The notes beneath the pieces are model-generated. The model was given only the letters and a program-made list of their open reading frames with translations. It was not told the origin of the DNA and ran no database searches. A stretch of DNA of 8,616 bases from JAJDIA01 sp031555505 (GTDB taxonomy: Bacteria; Bacteroidota; Bacteroidia; Bacteroidales; Tannerellaceae): the NCBI GenBank assembly GCA_031555505.1, contig JAVBUH010000090.1, forward strand, positions 1-8,616, in the 5' to 3' direction. Every line of letters begins with the position of its first letter. The first letter of the stretch is position 1. The translations under genes and the position numbers were made by a program. Shown here one piece after another: positions 1 through 7,201 of the stretch.

Positions 1-379
1 CGATGCTGTGGACAATTCTACCGGATTGCAACTCAGCAGTAATGTGAAACACAGTGGTACTGTTTCGGCGACATGGAACGGCAGTATCTTGAAAAGCCCG
101 TTCTCGCTGCAATTTGCAGGACGCATGAATTCCCCGATCCTTTATCAGGAAATGGTGACCAATACCGATGGCACGCAAGAGATAACAGATACGCAATCGA
201 AAGCCTATTCCATCTGGAAGGTTACTCTGGTAAAGCCCTTCCAGTTTACAAAGAAGCATGTGCTGGAGATGACTTTCAAAGTCGATAACCTGTTTGATTT
301 CAGCGACACCTCGTTTATCAATCCCGGCCGTCAGTTCCTGGTTGGCCTGCGATATAATTTCAACTCACAATTCAATTAA
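1..379 (+). CDS. hmuR: TonB-dependent outer-membrane haem receptor, C-terminal fragment (HmuR-like)
   Basis: This is the last 125 codons of a gene that starts before the window; the reading frame is open from base 2 to the TAA at 377-379. The fragment alternates polar and hydrophobic residues as expected for beta-barrel strands. It ends with signatures of TonB-dependent receptors: VDNLFDFSDTSF, then PGRQFLVGLRYNF as the last strand close to the C-terminus. Such receptors import iron chelates or haem across the outer membrane using TonB energy. The substrate cannot be read from this piece. The haem assignment and the name hmuR rest on the HmuY, HmuS, HmuT, HmuU and HmuV genes that follow. The hmuY start lies 24 nt downstream, so the two are probably cotranscribed. 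In P. gingivalis the order is hmuY then hmuR; here the receptor comes first. TonB-receptor identity is near certain, HmuR identity is inferred from context. Confidence 0.85.
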   Translation, partial: DAVDNSTGLQLSSNVKHSGTVSATWNGSILKSPFSLQFAGRMNSPILYQEMVTNTDGTQEITDTQSKAYSIWKVTLVKPFQFTKKHVLEMTFKVDNLFDFSDTSFINPGRQFLVGLRYNFNSQFN

Positions 380-403
380 TTCACTTAATAAAAAGTAGAA
401 ACG

Positions 404-1030
404 ATGAAAAAGAACTTTTTCCTTTTAAGTGCAGCTATTTTTGCACTTTCATTCACTGCCTGTGATGACGACGATGACAAGATCCCTACCTCTCCGGGAG
501 AAACAACCGAAGCATATATCAATGCAAACTCAAGCACCGTTTGGCAATACTACTCTTTTGCTAAAAATGAGACCATCGGCTCAGCCGAGGGAAATACGGA
601 AAATGATGCAGAGTGGGCTAAACGTAAAGATTGGGATATTGCCATCAGAAGAATGTATATCCGAACAAATAGCGGAACATCTACATCTGTTGGAGCCAAC
701 GGCGGTGTTTCGGCATTTACCGGAACTGCCAATTTTAGTTCAGTTGTGAATGTTCCCGCCACCACTGTATTCGCCTCGGATGCCGTTGTAACCTATACCG
801 GAATGGGCGGAGATATCACCACCTCGCAATCAAATGCGGTTGTAGTGGGGATGAAGAAGGATGAGAATGGGGATTTGATTATGCCGCCGATTTACCTGAA
901 AACACCAGGTTATATTTTCCGTACGGCCGGTGGGGAGAATTATTACAAAGTTGAATTCACCCAATATGCAGACGAAAACAGCAAACCGGGACACGTAAAA
1001 TTCAACATGGCTCAGATATACCCCAATTAA
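404..1030 (+). CDS. hmuY: HmuY-family haem-binding surface lipoprotein
   Basis: This 208-residue protein matches the HmuY family (P. gingivalis HmuY is about 216 residues), haemophore-like lipoproteins that take haem from host proteins and pass it to HmuR. It begins with a lipoprotein signal peptide (MKKN, hydrophobic 5-18) and a lipobox FTAC with Cys20. Five Asp follow directly, which fits the acidic export signal that sends Bacteroidetes lipoproteins to the cell surface. Family hallmarks are visible: WQYYSF (47-52), DWDIAIRRMYIRTNSGT (76-92), the glycine-rich GANGG (97-101), TGMGG (132-136) and the C-terminal YYKVEFTQY. The only histidine is His197, so the bis-His haem ligation of P. gingivalis HmuY is impossible; Met84, 134, 150, 160 and 202 are available. 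The start at 404 is fixed by the signal peptide and has an A-rich leader without a Shine-Dalgarno sequence. A strong hairpin follows the stop. Confidence 0.9.
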   Translation: MKKNFFLLSAAIFALSFTACDDDDDKIPTSPGETTEAYINANSSTVWQYYSFAKNETIGSAEGNTENDAEWAKRKDWDIAIRRMYIRTNSGTSTSVGANGGVSAFTGTANFSSVVNVPATTVFASDAVVTYTGMGGDITTSQSNAVVVGMKKDENGDLIMPPIYLKTPGYIFRTAGGENYYKVEFTQYADENSKPGHVKFNMAQIYPN

Positions 1031-1051
1031 AGCAAATTAAATTACTTAACA

Positions 1052-1087
1052 AAGGTTGACAGGACGCATTTTCGACCTGTCAACCTT
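1052..1087 (+). terminator. Perfect 12-bp intercistronic hairpin between hmuY and hmuS
   Basis: The arm AAGGTTGACAGG (1052-1063) is exactly complementary to CCTGTCAACCTT (1076-1087), with a 12-nt loop in which two further pairs are possible. It starts 21 nt after the hmuY stop and ends 15 nt before the hmuS start. No T-run follows, so it is not a standard intrinsic terminator. A partial terminator or a 3'-end stabiliser that keeps hmuR-hmuY mRNA more abundant than hmuSTUV is the likeliest role. That role is inferred; the structure itself is plain in the sequence. Confidence 0.6.
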
Positions 1088-1102
1088 CCGTCGTAAAAAA
1101 TT

Positions 1103-4100
1103 ATGTTGAAAAAGAACAAACAAATAATGGCTATTCTCATTATCCTCGTCCTCTTGGCCGGTGCATGGGTGATATGGGATAAATCAGCAGCACCTACCAA
1201 AGTCGCCCTGATCGACTTTCAGCCATTCCAGGCAGCATCGCTGGTGAAAGCCAATACCGATAGGTTTATCGAATATGAAGAAGTCCCGACCGATCGTCTG
1301 GACAAACTGAAACACTATGATTTTGTGCTGGGTTTCGGCATGGGCATGCGTATTACCGCCGAACAACGTGCACAGATACAAGCCGCCGCCGATAGGGGCA
1401 TACCCGTTTATGTCCATGCCGCCACCAATCCCGAAAACAAGATATGCAGCTTGGACAGCCTGCAACTTAAAAGCGTACAAGACTACCTGAACAATGGCAA
1501 TAAAAAGAACTACCGGAGCCTTGCACGTTATATCCGCAAGGAAATAGACCGGAAAAAATTCTTTGTCAACGCTCCTGATTCTGTTGCTGAAACAGCATCG
1601 GACGTATTATATCATCTGGACGAAAATATCTGGTTCGATACCGTGGAGTCCTACGAGCAGTATTTGCGTGAACATCACTTCTACAAAGAGAATGCACCGA
1701 AAGTAGCCATTGTCGGCGGATTGAACGATCCGTTCAGCGGCAACCGTGAAAACATCGACAGCCTGATCGTTTCATTCCAAAATGCCGGAATGAATGTATA
1801 TCCGATATCTTCGTCAATGAAACGGATGGAATTCCTGCGTACGATCAACCCCGACGCTGTGGTTTATTTTCCTCACGGCCGGTTGGCAATGGGGAAGGCT
1901 GATGCCACCGTTGAATGGCTCAAGGCGCGAAATATTCCGATCTTCGGACCGTTGAGTATATTGAGCAGCCGTGAGGCATGGGAAAACGACCCGATGGGTA
2001 TGTTCGGAGGCTTCCTGTCGCAAAGCGTGGTGATGCCCGAACTGGATGGCGCCATCTATCCGTATGTGGTCAACGCGCAGGAAATAGATGATGACGGTAT
2101 TTACCTGTTCAAAGCCATCCCCGGACGTTTGCGGAAATTCACGCAGATTGTCGGTAACTTCATTTCGCTCAAACGGAAACCGAATGCGGAAAAGAAGGTT
2201 TCCATTTACTTTTTCAAGGGAGCCGGACAGGAAACGCTTACCGCCCAGGGGCTGGAAACAATCCCGTCGCTTTATAACCTGTTGAAACGGTTGAAAGAAG
2301 AGGGCTACAACGTGGACAACCTTCCTGCAACCGAAAAAGAATTTGAGAAATTGCTCATGTCGCAGGGTACGGTGTTAAGCACATATGCCGAAGGGGCGTT
2401 CGATGACTTTTTGAAAAACGGGCATCCGGCATTGGTCGAAAAAGCCGACTATGAATCATGGATCAAGCAGTCGATGACCGATTCCCTCTATGCACAGGTG
2501 GTGAACTTGTATGGTGAAGCACCCGGAGATTACATGAGCGTCCGTGAGAACGACAAATCTTACCTGGCAGTTGCCCGTATCCAGTTGGGTAATATCGCGC
2601 TGTTGCCTCAACCGATGGCCGCTCTGGGTAGCGATGCCTTTGCCATTGTCCATGGTGCCAAAGCTGCGCCGCCACATACCTATATCGGCGCCTACCTCTG
2701 GTCGCAATATGCTTTCAAAGCCGATGCCATGCTGCATTTCGGTACACACGGGAGCCTTGAATTCACACCTCAGAAACAGGTAGCATTGAGCGGCAATGAC
2801 TGGCCGGAGATATTGGTCGGAACCGTCCCACACTTCTATTATTACACGATCGGTAACATCGGCGAAAGCATGATGGCCAAACGCCGTTCGTATGCAACAA
2901 CGATTTCATACCTCACTCCGCCATTTATGGAAAGCAATACCCGTTCGCAATTCCGTTTGCTGATGGAGCGTATCAATGACTATTACAAAGCTGATGGAAC
3001 GACACAGTCCAACGCTTCGCTGAAAGTGAAGGAAACGGCTGTTGCCATGGGCATACATCGTGAATTGCGCCTCGACAGCCTGTTGGCTATTCCATATACC
3101 GAAGAGGAAATTGGTCGCATTGAGAACTTTGCCGAAGAGATAGCCAACGAAAAAATGACCGGAAGGCTTTACACAACAGGTATTCCGTATGAGCCGGAAA
3201 AGATCCGTTCTTCGGTGATGGCTATGACAGTCGATCCGATCGCATACAGCCTTGCTGCGCTTGACAGGGAACGGGGGAAAGTGACCGAGCAGCAATTGAA
3301 CAGGAAAGTGTTCTTTACCGAGCATTATGGCGAACCGGCAAAGAGAATCGTGACGGATATCTTAGGTGGCAGGAAGATCGACGATGCGTTTGTATGCCAG
3401 ATTGCCGGTATTCAGGAAAAGGAACTTGAAGAGAGTAAAAATATCCTTATGCCACCCAGAAGCAGCATGATGATGGCCATGATGAGCGGTAACGCCGCCA
3501 AAGGGAATCCTTCCAAAGGGAATGCAGCAGGGGGACATCCGGCAAACATTCCCAAAGGCGGCGGACATCCCGCCGGAATACCGAAAACAGGTTCACATCC
3601 CGGAGCGAAGACCTCGGCGCCGGTAAAGCCAGAAGGTAAACCTGACGATCAACCTACAGCCAAACCGGCGATGCCTGAAAAGCCAACTTATACCAAGGAA
3701 CAGAAAGACAAAGCGCGCGCCATTGCTGAAGTGGAACGTACGCTCAAGAGCGTACAGGCTTATAAAACCGCACTGGAACAAAGTCCCGCCATCGAATTGC
3801 AAGCCGTTCTGAATGCCTTGTCAGGCGGATACATTGCCCCCTCGTCGGGCGGTGACGCTGTGGCCAACCCTAATGCAGTGCCTACGGGACGGAACCTGTA
3901 TGCGGTGAATGCCGAAGCAACCCCTTCGGAAACGGCCTGGGATAAAGGCGTAGATCTGGCTAAGGCTACACTGGAGCAGTATAAGAAACAACACGGGACT
4001 TATCCTCGTAAAATAAGCTACACCTTCTGGTCGAGCGAATTCATCGAAACCGAAGGGGCTACCATCGCCCAAGCGCTCTATATGTTGGGAGTAGAACCGG

Positions 4101-5383
4101 TACGCGATGCGTTCGGCCGTGTTTCCGACCTGCGCCTGATTTCTTCGGAAACGTTGGGCCGGCCGCGTGTGGATGTTGTGGTCCAGACCTCCGGCCAATT
4201 CCGCGATCTGGCAGCTTCGCGCCTGTCGCTGATCAGCCGTGCGGTGGAAATGGCTTCGGCGGCAAAAGGGGATACATTCGACAACTTTGTAAACAACAGC
4301 ACTGTGGAAACCGAACGCCTGCTGATGGAACAGGGCGTTTCGCCTAAAGCGGCACGCGAGATGTCCACCATGCGTGTATTCGGCGGCGTGAACGGCATGT
4401 ATGGAACCGGTATCCAGGAAATGGTCAAAACCGGTGATAAATGGGAAGGTGAAAAAGAAATTGCGGAGACTTACATCAACAACATGGGAGCTGTTTACGG
4501 TAGCAATCAATCGTGGGGCGAATTCCGCGAAGGTCTGCTCCGTGCCGTACTGCACAATACCGATGCCGTGGTTCAACCCCGTCAAAGCAATACCTGGGGC
4601 GCATTGAGTCTCGACCATGTATTTGAATTCATGGGAGGCATGAACCTCGCCGTCCGTAATGTAACGGGCAAAGACCCCGAAGCCTATTTTGCCGACTACC
4701 GCAACCGGAACCGTGTCAGGATGCAGGAACTGAAAGAGTCCATCGGCATCGAATCGCGTACTACGGTCTTCAATCCCGAATACATCAAAGAAGTAATGAA
4801 AGGCAGTGCGTCAAGCGCTTCGCAAATTACGGAAGTAGTTACCAATACTTACGGGTGGAACGTAATGAAACCCGCTGTGATCGACAACGAGATGTGGGAT
4901 CAGTTCTACGAGGTGTATGTCAAAGATGCATACCGGCTGGGCATACAGGATTTTTTCAAGAAGCAGAATCCGGCCGCCTTACAGGAAATTACTGCCGTAA
5001 TGATGGAAACAGCCCGCAAGGGTATGTGGAAAGCGTCGGACGAACAGCTATCGACACTGGCTAACCTCCATACCGACCTGGTGAAGGAATTCGGAGCAAG
5101 CGGTTCAGGTTTTGCCGGTTCAAATGTCAAGTTACAGGATTTCATTGCACAGAAAACCAATCCGCAAAACGCGGCGGAATACCGGCAGCGACTACAACAG
5201 ATGAAACAACCGGACCAGGCATCGGATGCAGGCAAAAACGGGATGGTACTGAAGAAGGAAACAATGGCTTCTTCGCCGGAAGGGAGAAAAAACGACTTCA
5301 ACGGATTGATCGTCGTAGCTATTGTCCTTGTCGTGTTCGTGGGTTTGTTGGCCATACTCCGAAGGAAAAGAAAGAACAATTAA
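1103..5383 (+). CDS. hmuS: HmuS, CobN/BchH-like chelatase-family haem-processing protein
   Basis: This 1426-residue protein belongs to the CobN/magnesium-chelatase large-subunit family. CobN-type hallmarks occur in order: an N-terminal region with VAIVGGLNDPFSGN; HFGTHGSLEF (545-554); PHFYYYTIGNIGES followed by AKRR (592-595) and SYLTPP; PTGRNLYAV (927-935); YTFWSSE (973-979); GRPRVDVVVQTSGQFRD (1019-1035); and RVFGGVNGMYGTG. Family members insert Co or Mg into tetrapyrroles. HmuS proteins sit in haem operons and, as I recall from work on Bacteroides, act in reverse to release iron from haem. Hydrophobic segments at 8-25 and 1401-1419 suggest two membrane anchors. The Lys-rich N-terminus and the RRKRKNN tail would both be cytoplasmic, leaving about 1370 residues in the periplasm. 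Residues 783-862 form a low-complexity Met/Gly/His/Pro insert. The frame is intact throughout. The start at 1103 gives a complete anchor; no Shine-Dalgarno sequence is seen. hmuT follows after 15 nt. Confidence 0.92.
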   Translation: MLKKNKQIMAILIILVLLAGAWVIWDKSAAPTKVALIDFQPFQAASLVKANTDRFIEYEEVPTDRLDKLKHYDFVLGFGMGMRITAEQRAQIQAAADRGIPVYVHAATNPENKICSLDSLQLKSVQDYLNNGNKKNYRSLARYIRKEIDRKKFFVNAPDSVAETASDVLYHLDENIWFDTVESYEQYLREHHFYKENAPKVAIVGGLNDPFSGNRENIDSLIVSFQNAGMNVYPISSSMKRMEFLRTINPDAVVYFPHGRLAMGKADATVEWLKARNIPIFGPLSILSSREAWENDPMGMFGGFLSQSVVMPELDGAIYPYVVNAQEIDDDGIYLFKAIPGRLRKFTQIVGNFISLKRKPNAEKKVSIYFFKGAGQETLTAQGLETIPSLYNLLKRLKEEGYNVDNLPATEKEFEKLLMSQGTVLSTYAEGAFDDFLKNGHPALVEKADYESWIKQSMTDSLYAQVVNLYGEAPGDYMSVRENDKSYLAVARIQLGNIALLPQPMAALGSDAFAIVHGAKAAPPHTYIGAYLWSQYAFKADAMLHFGTHGSLEFTPQKQVALSGNDWPEILVGTVPHFYYYTIGNIGESMMAKRRSYATTISYLTPPFMESNTRSQFRLLMERINDYYKADGTTQSNASLKVKETAVAMGIHRELRLDSLLAIPYTEEEIGRIENFAEEIANEKMTGRLYTTGIPYEPEKIRSSVMAMTVDPIAYSLAALDRERGKVTEQQLNRKVFFTEHYGEPAKRIVTDILGGRKIDDAFVCQIAGIQEKELEESKNILMPPRSSMMMAMMSGNAAKGNPSKGNAAGGHPANIPKGGGHPAGIPKTGSHPGAKTSAPVKPEGKPDDQPTAKPAMPEKPTYTKEQKDKARAIAEVERTLKSVQAYKTALEQSPAIELQAVLNALSGGYIAPSSGGDAVANPNAVPTGRNLYAVNAEATPSETAWDKGVDLAKATLEQYKKQHGTYPRKISYTFWSSEFIETEGATIAQALYMLGVEPVRDAFGRVSDLRLISSETLGRPRVDVVVQTSGQFRDLAASRLSLISRAVEMASAAKGDTFDNFVNNSTVETERLLMEQGVSPKAAREMSTMRVFGGVNGMYGTGIQEMVKTGDKWEGEKEIAETYINNMGAVYGSNQSWGEFREGLLRAVLHNTDAVVQPRQSNTWGALSLDHVFEFMGGMNLAVRNVTGKDPEAYFADYRNRNRVRMQELKESIGIESRTTVFNPEYIKEVMKGSASSASQITEVVTNTYGWNVMKPAVIDNEMWDQFYEVYVKDAYRLGIQDFFKKQNPAALQEITAVMMETARKGMWKASDEQLSTLANLHTDLVKEFGASGSGFAGSNVKLQDFIAQKTNPQNAAEYRQRLQQMKQPDQASDAGKNGMVLKKETMASSPEGRKNDFNGLIVVAIVLVVFVGLLAILRRKRKNN
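3530..3613 (+). repeat. 10-residue (30-nt) degenerate repeats in hmuS encoding GGHPAxIPK
   Basis: HmuS residues 810-837 read as three units of a ten-residue repeat: GGHPANIPKG, GGHPAGIPKT and GSHPGAKT. Histidines fall at 812, 822 and 832 in perfect register. The DNA units have diverged at synonymous sites, so this is not a recent duplication. The repeat lies in a longer disordered-looking insert (residues 783-862, nt 3449-3688) that starts Met-rich (SSMMMAMM, 787-794) and ends in a Lys/Pro-rich stretch. It interrupts the CobN fold between the AKRR half and the PTGRN half. Confidence 0.8.
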
Positions 5384-5398
5384 TTTTCAACCAGATAA

Positions 5399-6103
5399 AT
5401 GGAACTAATCATACAGGCGTTGATGGTATTCATCCTGATCAACACCTTATTGAAACTCAGTTTTTGGAAATGGTGGCAGACTGCGGTATTCAGCGCAGTC
5501 TGTGCCGTTTTCGTTATTGTATCATGCCGTTGGGCAATTCTCCAATCAAAAACACAACTGGCGGATTACCTGTCCAACTCCGAAGTAATGCAGAACATGG
5601 CTGTTCTTATTACATGGGAATCGATGCTGCATGTCGCTTTCTGCTTTGTCGCACTCCGGGCGATCCAGACAGAAATCCGCCGTCGCCTGTGGGGTGATTT
5701 TCTGCAAACGTATCCCGGCTTACTCTTGTTCCCTGTATTGTTTTACCTGCTCACACAGCTTATTTACGCTTTTCCAGGCACCGATTTTGCCATGATCTCC
5801 TACGGGTTGGCAGCAGCCGTTGCTGTTGCTATCCCCTTGTTGAGCCGTGTCGTCTCTCATTTCTTGCCTGAAACGGAGTTACGGTTGGAGGTGCATTTTC
5901 TGGTGAGCCTGTTTGTCTGTGTGATCGGACTGATCACGACTGTGAACGGGCAGGTGACGTATGCGGCTACGGAAGAGCCTCTCCATATAAAAGCGATCGT
6001 ACTATCAGTGAGCCTGTTCCTGATCGCCTTTGTAGCAGGTATATTATCAAACAAAATCAAATGGATCCTTTTCAATAAAAAACAAAATCATCCGAGTAAA
6101 TAA
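5399..6103 (+). CDS. hmuT: HmuT, polytopic inner-membrane protein of the haem operon
   Basis: This 234-residue, highly hydrophobic protein has about seven candidate membrane segments, near residues 3-19, 27-43, 68-87, 104-124, 130-148, 163-182 and 197-217, and a basic tail (NKIKWILFNKKQNHPSK). I see no ATP-binding motif, haem-binding CP motif or known catalytic signature. The name comes from position: in P. gingivalis hmuT lies between hmuS and the ExbB-like hmuU, and the same arrangement appears here with gaps of 15 nt before and 9 nt after. Similar uncharacterised membrane proteins accompany CobN-like plus MotA/TolQ/ExbB genes elsewhere; DUF2162 is a possible family but was not checked. A role as a membrane partner of HmuS or as a transporter of haem, porphyrin or iron is inference. 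Gene reality is near certain because the frame is tightly packed in the operon; the function is unknown. Confidence 0.8.
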   Translation: MELIIQALMVFILINTLLKLSFWKWWQTAVFSAVCAVFVIVSCRWAILQSKTQLADYLSNSEVMQNMAVLITWESMLHVAFCFVALRAIQTEIRRRLWGDFLQTYPGLLLFPVLFYLLTQLIYAFPGTDFAMISYGLAAAVAVAIPLLSRVVSHFLPETELRLEVHFLVSLFVCVIGLITTVNGQVTYAATEEPLHIKAIVLSVSLFLIAFVAGILSNKIKWILFNKKQNHPSK

Positions 6104-6112
6104 AAAAAGTCT

Positions 6113-6715
6113 ATGGAAGTTATCTCAAAAGCATTATTCTGGGTGGCTAACAGCCTGCTGATACCCGATATCATCATTCTTCTTATCCTGTTTGGCCGTT
6201 CCCTGCTGCTTATCGGAAGTTTCTACAACCAGATGATGGTGAAACGTAAGAACGATAAGCGGTTTAACAGCCCAATCAAACAACTGGCCACCGGAGGAGG
6301 TGTCGACGAGTTGAGAGCGTTGTTGCCCGAAAAAGACGATTCGCTCTTCACCAAATACCTGCGCGATATGCTGGGCAATAAACCCGATGAAGCCTATGCC
6401 GAGTACCTGATATGCAATCTGGAAAATGAAGCCGACAAAGATCTGTCGCTATCCAAAATGTTGGCGAAGATGGGGCCTGTACTTGGATTGATCGGAACAT
6501 TGATCGCCATGAGCCCGGCGCTGGTTGGGCTTTCCACGGGCGATATTTCGGGTATGGCCTATAATATGCAGGTTGTGTTTGCCACAACAGTTGTAGGGCT
6601 CGTGGTGAGCGCCGTGGGATTGGTAACCTTGCAGTTCAAGCAACGTTGGTATGCCAAGGATATCTACAACCTGGAATATGTCTCACGTGTACGGACTGCT
6701 AAAAATGATAAGTAA
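6113..6715 (+). CDS. hmuU: HmuU, MotA/TolQ/ExbB-family proton-channel subunit
   Basis: This 200-residue protein has the ExbB/TolQ/MotA layout: a first membrane segment (about 14-36), a cytoplasmic region of some 80 residues, then two segments (about 118-140 and 152-172). The signature GPVLGLIGTLIAMSPAL (121-137) opens the second segment, and FATTVVGLVVSAVGL (156-170) forms the third. Thr129 and Thr158/159 lie where ExbB/TolQ proteins carry pore-lining threonines. Such subunits form ion-conducting stators with an ExbD/TolR/MotB partner and turn proton motive force into mechanical work. The partner here is the overlapping hmuV. Presence beside HmuS rather than a tonB gene suggests that this motor serves HmuS/HmuT, although a role in energising the receptor is possible. 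The start at 6113 lies 9 nt after the hmuT stop. Family assignment is firm; the operon-specific role is inferred. Confidence 0.88.
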   Translation: MEVISKALFWVANSLLIPDIIILLILFGRSLLLIGSFYNQMMVKRKNDKRFNSPIKQLATGGGVDELRALLPEKDDSLFTKYLRDMLGNKPDEAYAEYLICNLENEADKDLSLSKMLAKMGPVLGLIGTLIAMSPALVGLSTGDISGMAYNMQVVFATTVVGLVVSAVGLVTLQFKQRWYAKDIYNLEYVSRVRTAKNDK

Positions 6716-7040
6716 AAGACGTTCCGGTTCATTCTTCAAGGAAGAAGATACCGACCCGCTGAGTGTGGTGGTCAACCTGTTTGACGTGGCAATGGTTTTC
6801 GCCGTCGCACTTATGGTGGCGATGGTGATGCACATGAATATGACTGAGGTGTTTACAAAGGAAGACTATACCATCGTTAAGAATCCCGGCAAAGACAATA
6901 TGGAGATCATTTCCAAAGAAGGCGGAAAGATCAATAAGTACACCCCCTCCGACGACCAGCAAAGCTCCGGCAAAAAAGGGCGGAAGGTGGGTACGGCTTA
7001 CGAACTGGAGAATGGCGAGATCATTTACGTGCCGGATTAA
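6705..7040 (+). CDS. hmuV: HmuV, DUF2149-type ExbD-like single-span membrane protein
   Basis: This 111-residue protein has a basic N-terminus (MISKRRSG), the DUF2149-like motif EEDTDPLSVVVNLFDVAMVF, one membrane span (about 22-44) and a soluble C-terminal part of about 65 residues ending YELENGEIIYVPD. Asp27 at the start of the span, in NLFDVAMVFAVALMVAM, matches the place of the essential Asp in ExbD/TolR (PFIDVMLVL in E. coli ExbD). HmuV is therefore probably the ExbD-like partner of HmuU. I chose the ATG at 6705 because family members begin with this short basic stretch. It overlaps the hmuU stop by 11 nt, which indicates translational coupling. An upstream in-frame ATG at 6651 would overlap hmuU by 65 nt and add 18 residues of non-family sequence. 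HmuV ends the operon; a hairpin lies 73 nt downstream. Confidence 0.87.
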   Translation: MISKRRSGSFFKEEDTDPLSVVVNLFDVAMVFAVALMVAMVMHMNMTEVFTKEDYTIVKNPGKDNMEIISKEGGKINKYTPSDDQQSSGKKGRKVGTAYELENGEIIYVPD

Positions 7041-7113
7041 GCCCGTATACAAGCCAATTGGATGATTCATTAGGTTGTGTAGAAAATCAGAACTTATATG
7101 TAGTTGTAGTGGA

Positions 7114-7145
7114 AAGAGGGTGTGTCTGTTTTTTTACACCCTCTT
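7114..7145 (+). terminator. Hairpin at the end of the hmu operon
   Basis: AAGAGGGTGT (7114-7123) pairs perfectly with ACACCCTCTT (7136-7145), a 10-bp stem that starts 73 nt after the hmuV stop. The seven T fall in the 12-nt loop rather than after the stem, so this is not a textbook intrinsic terminator. It is the best candidate for the 3' end of the operon, either as a terminator helped by Rho or as an end-protecting structure. Confidence 0.5.
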
Positions 7146-7201
7146 GATTCACTTACTTACTCATTCAGTTCCATTGAAAATTCTAACTGGCATCGTTCTT
7201 T

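Noticed and set aside
3821..4618. 265-codon open frame on the minus strand inside hmuS
   Set aside because: It lies wholly within conserved CobN coding sequence, its translation shows no recognisable domain, and the composition of the + strand gene explains the lack of stops.
6651..6704. Upstream in-frame start for hmuV
   Set aside because: It would overlap hmuU by 65 nt and add residues that only reflect hmuU coding; the basic MISKRRSG start at 6705 fits the family.
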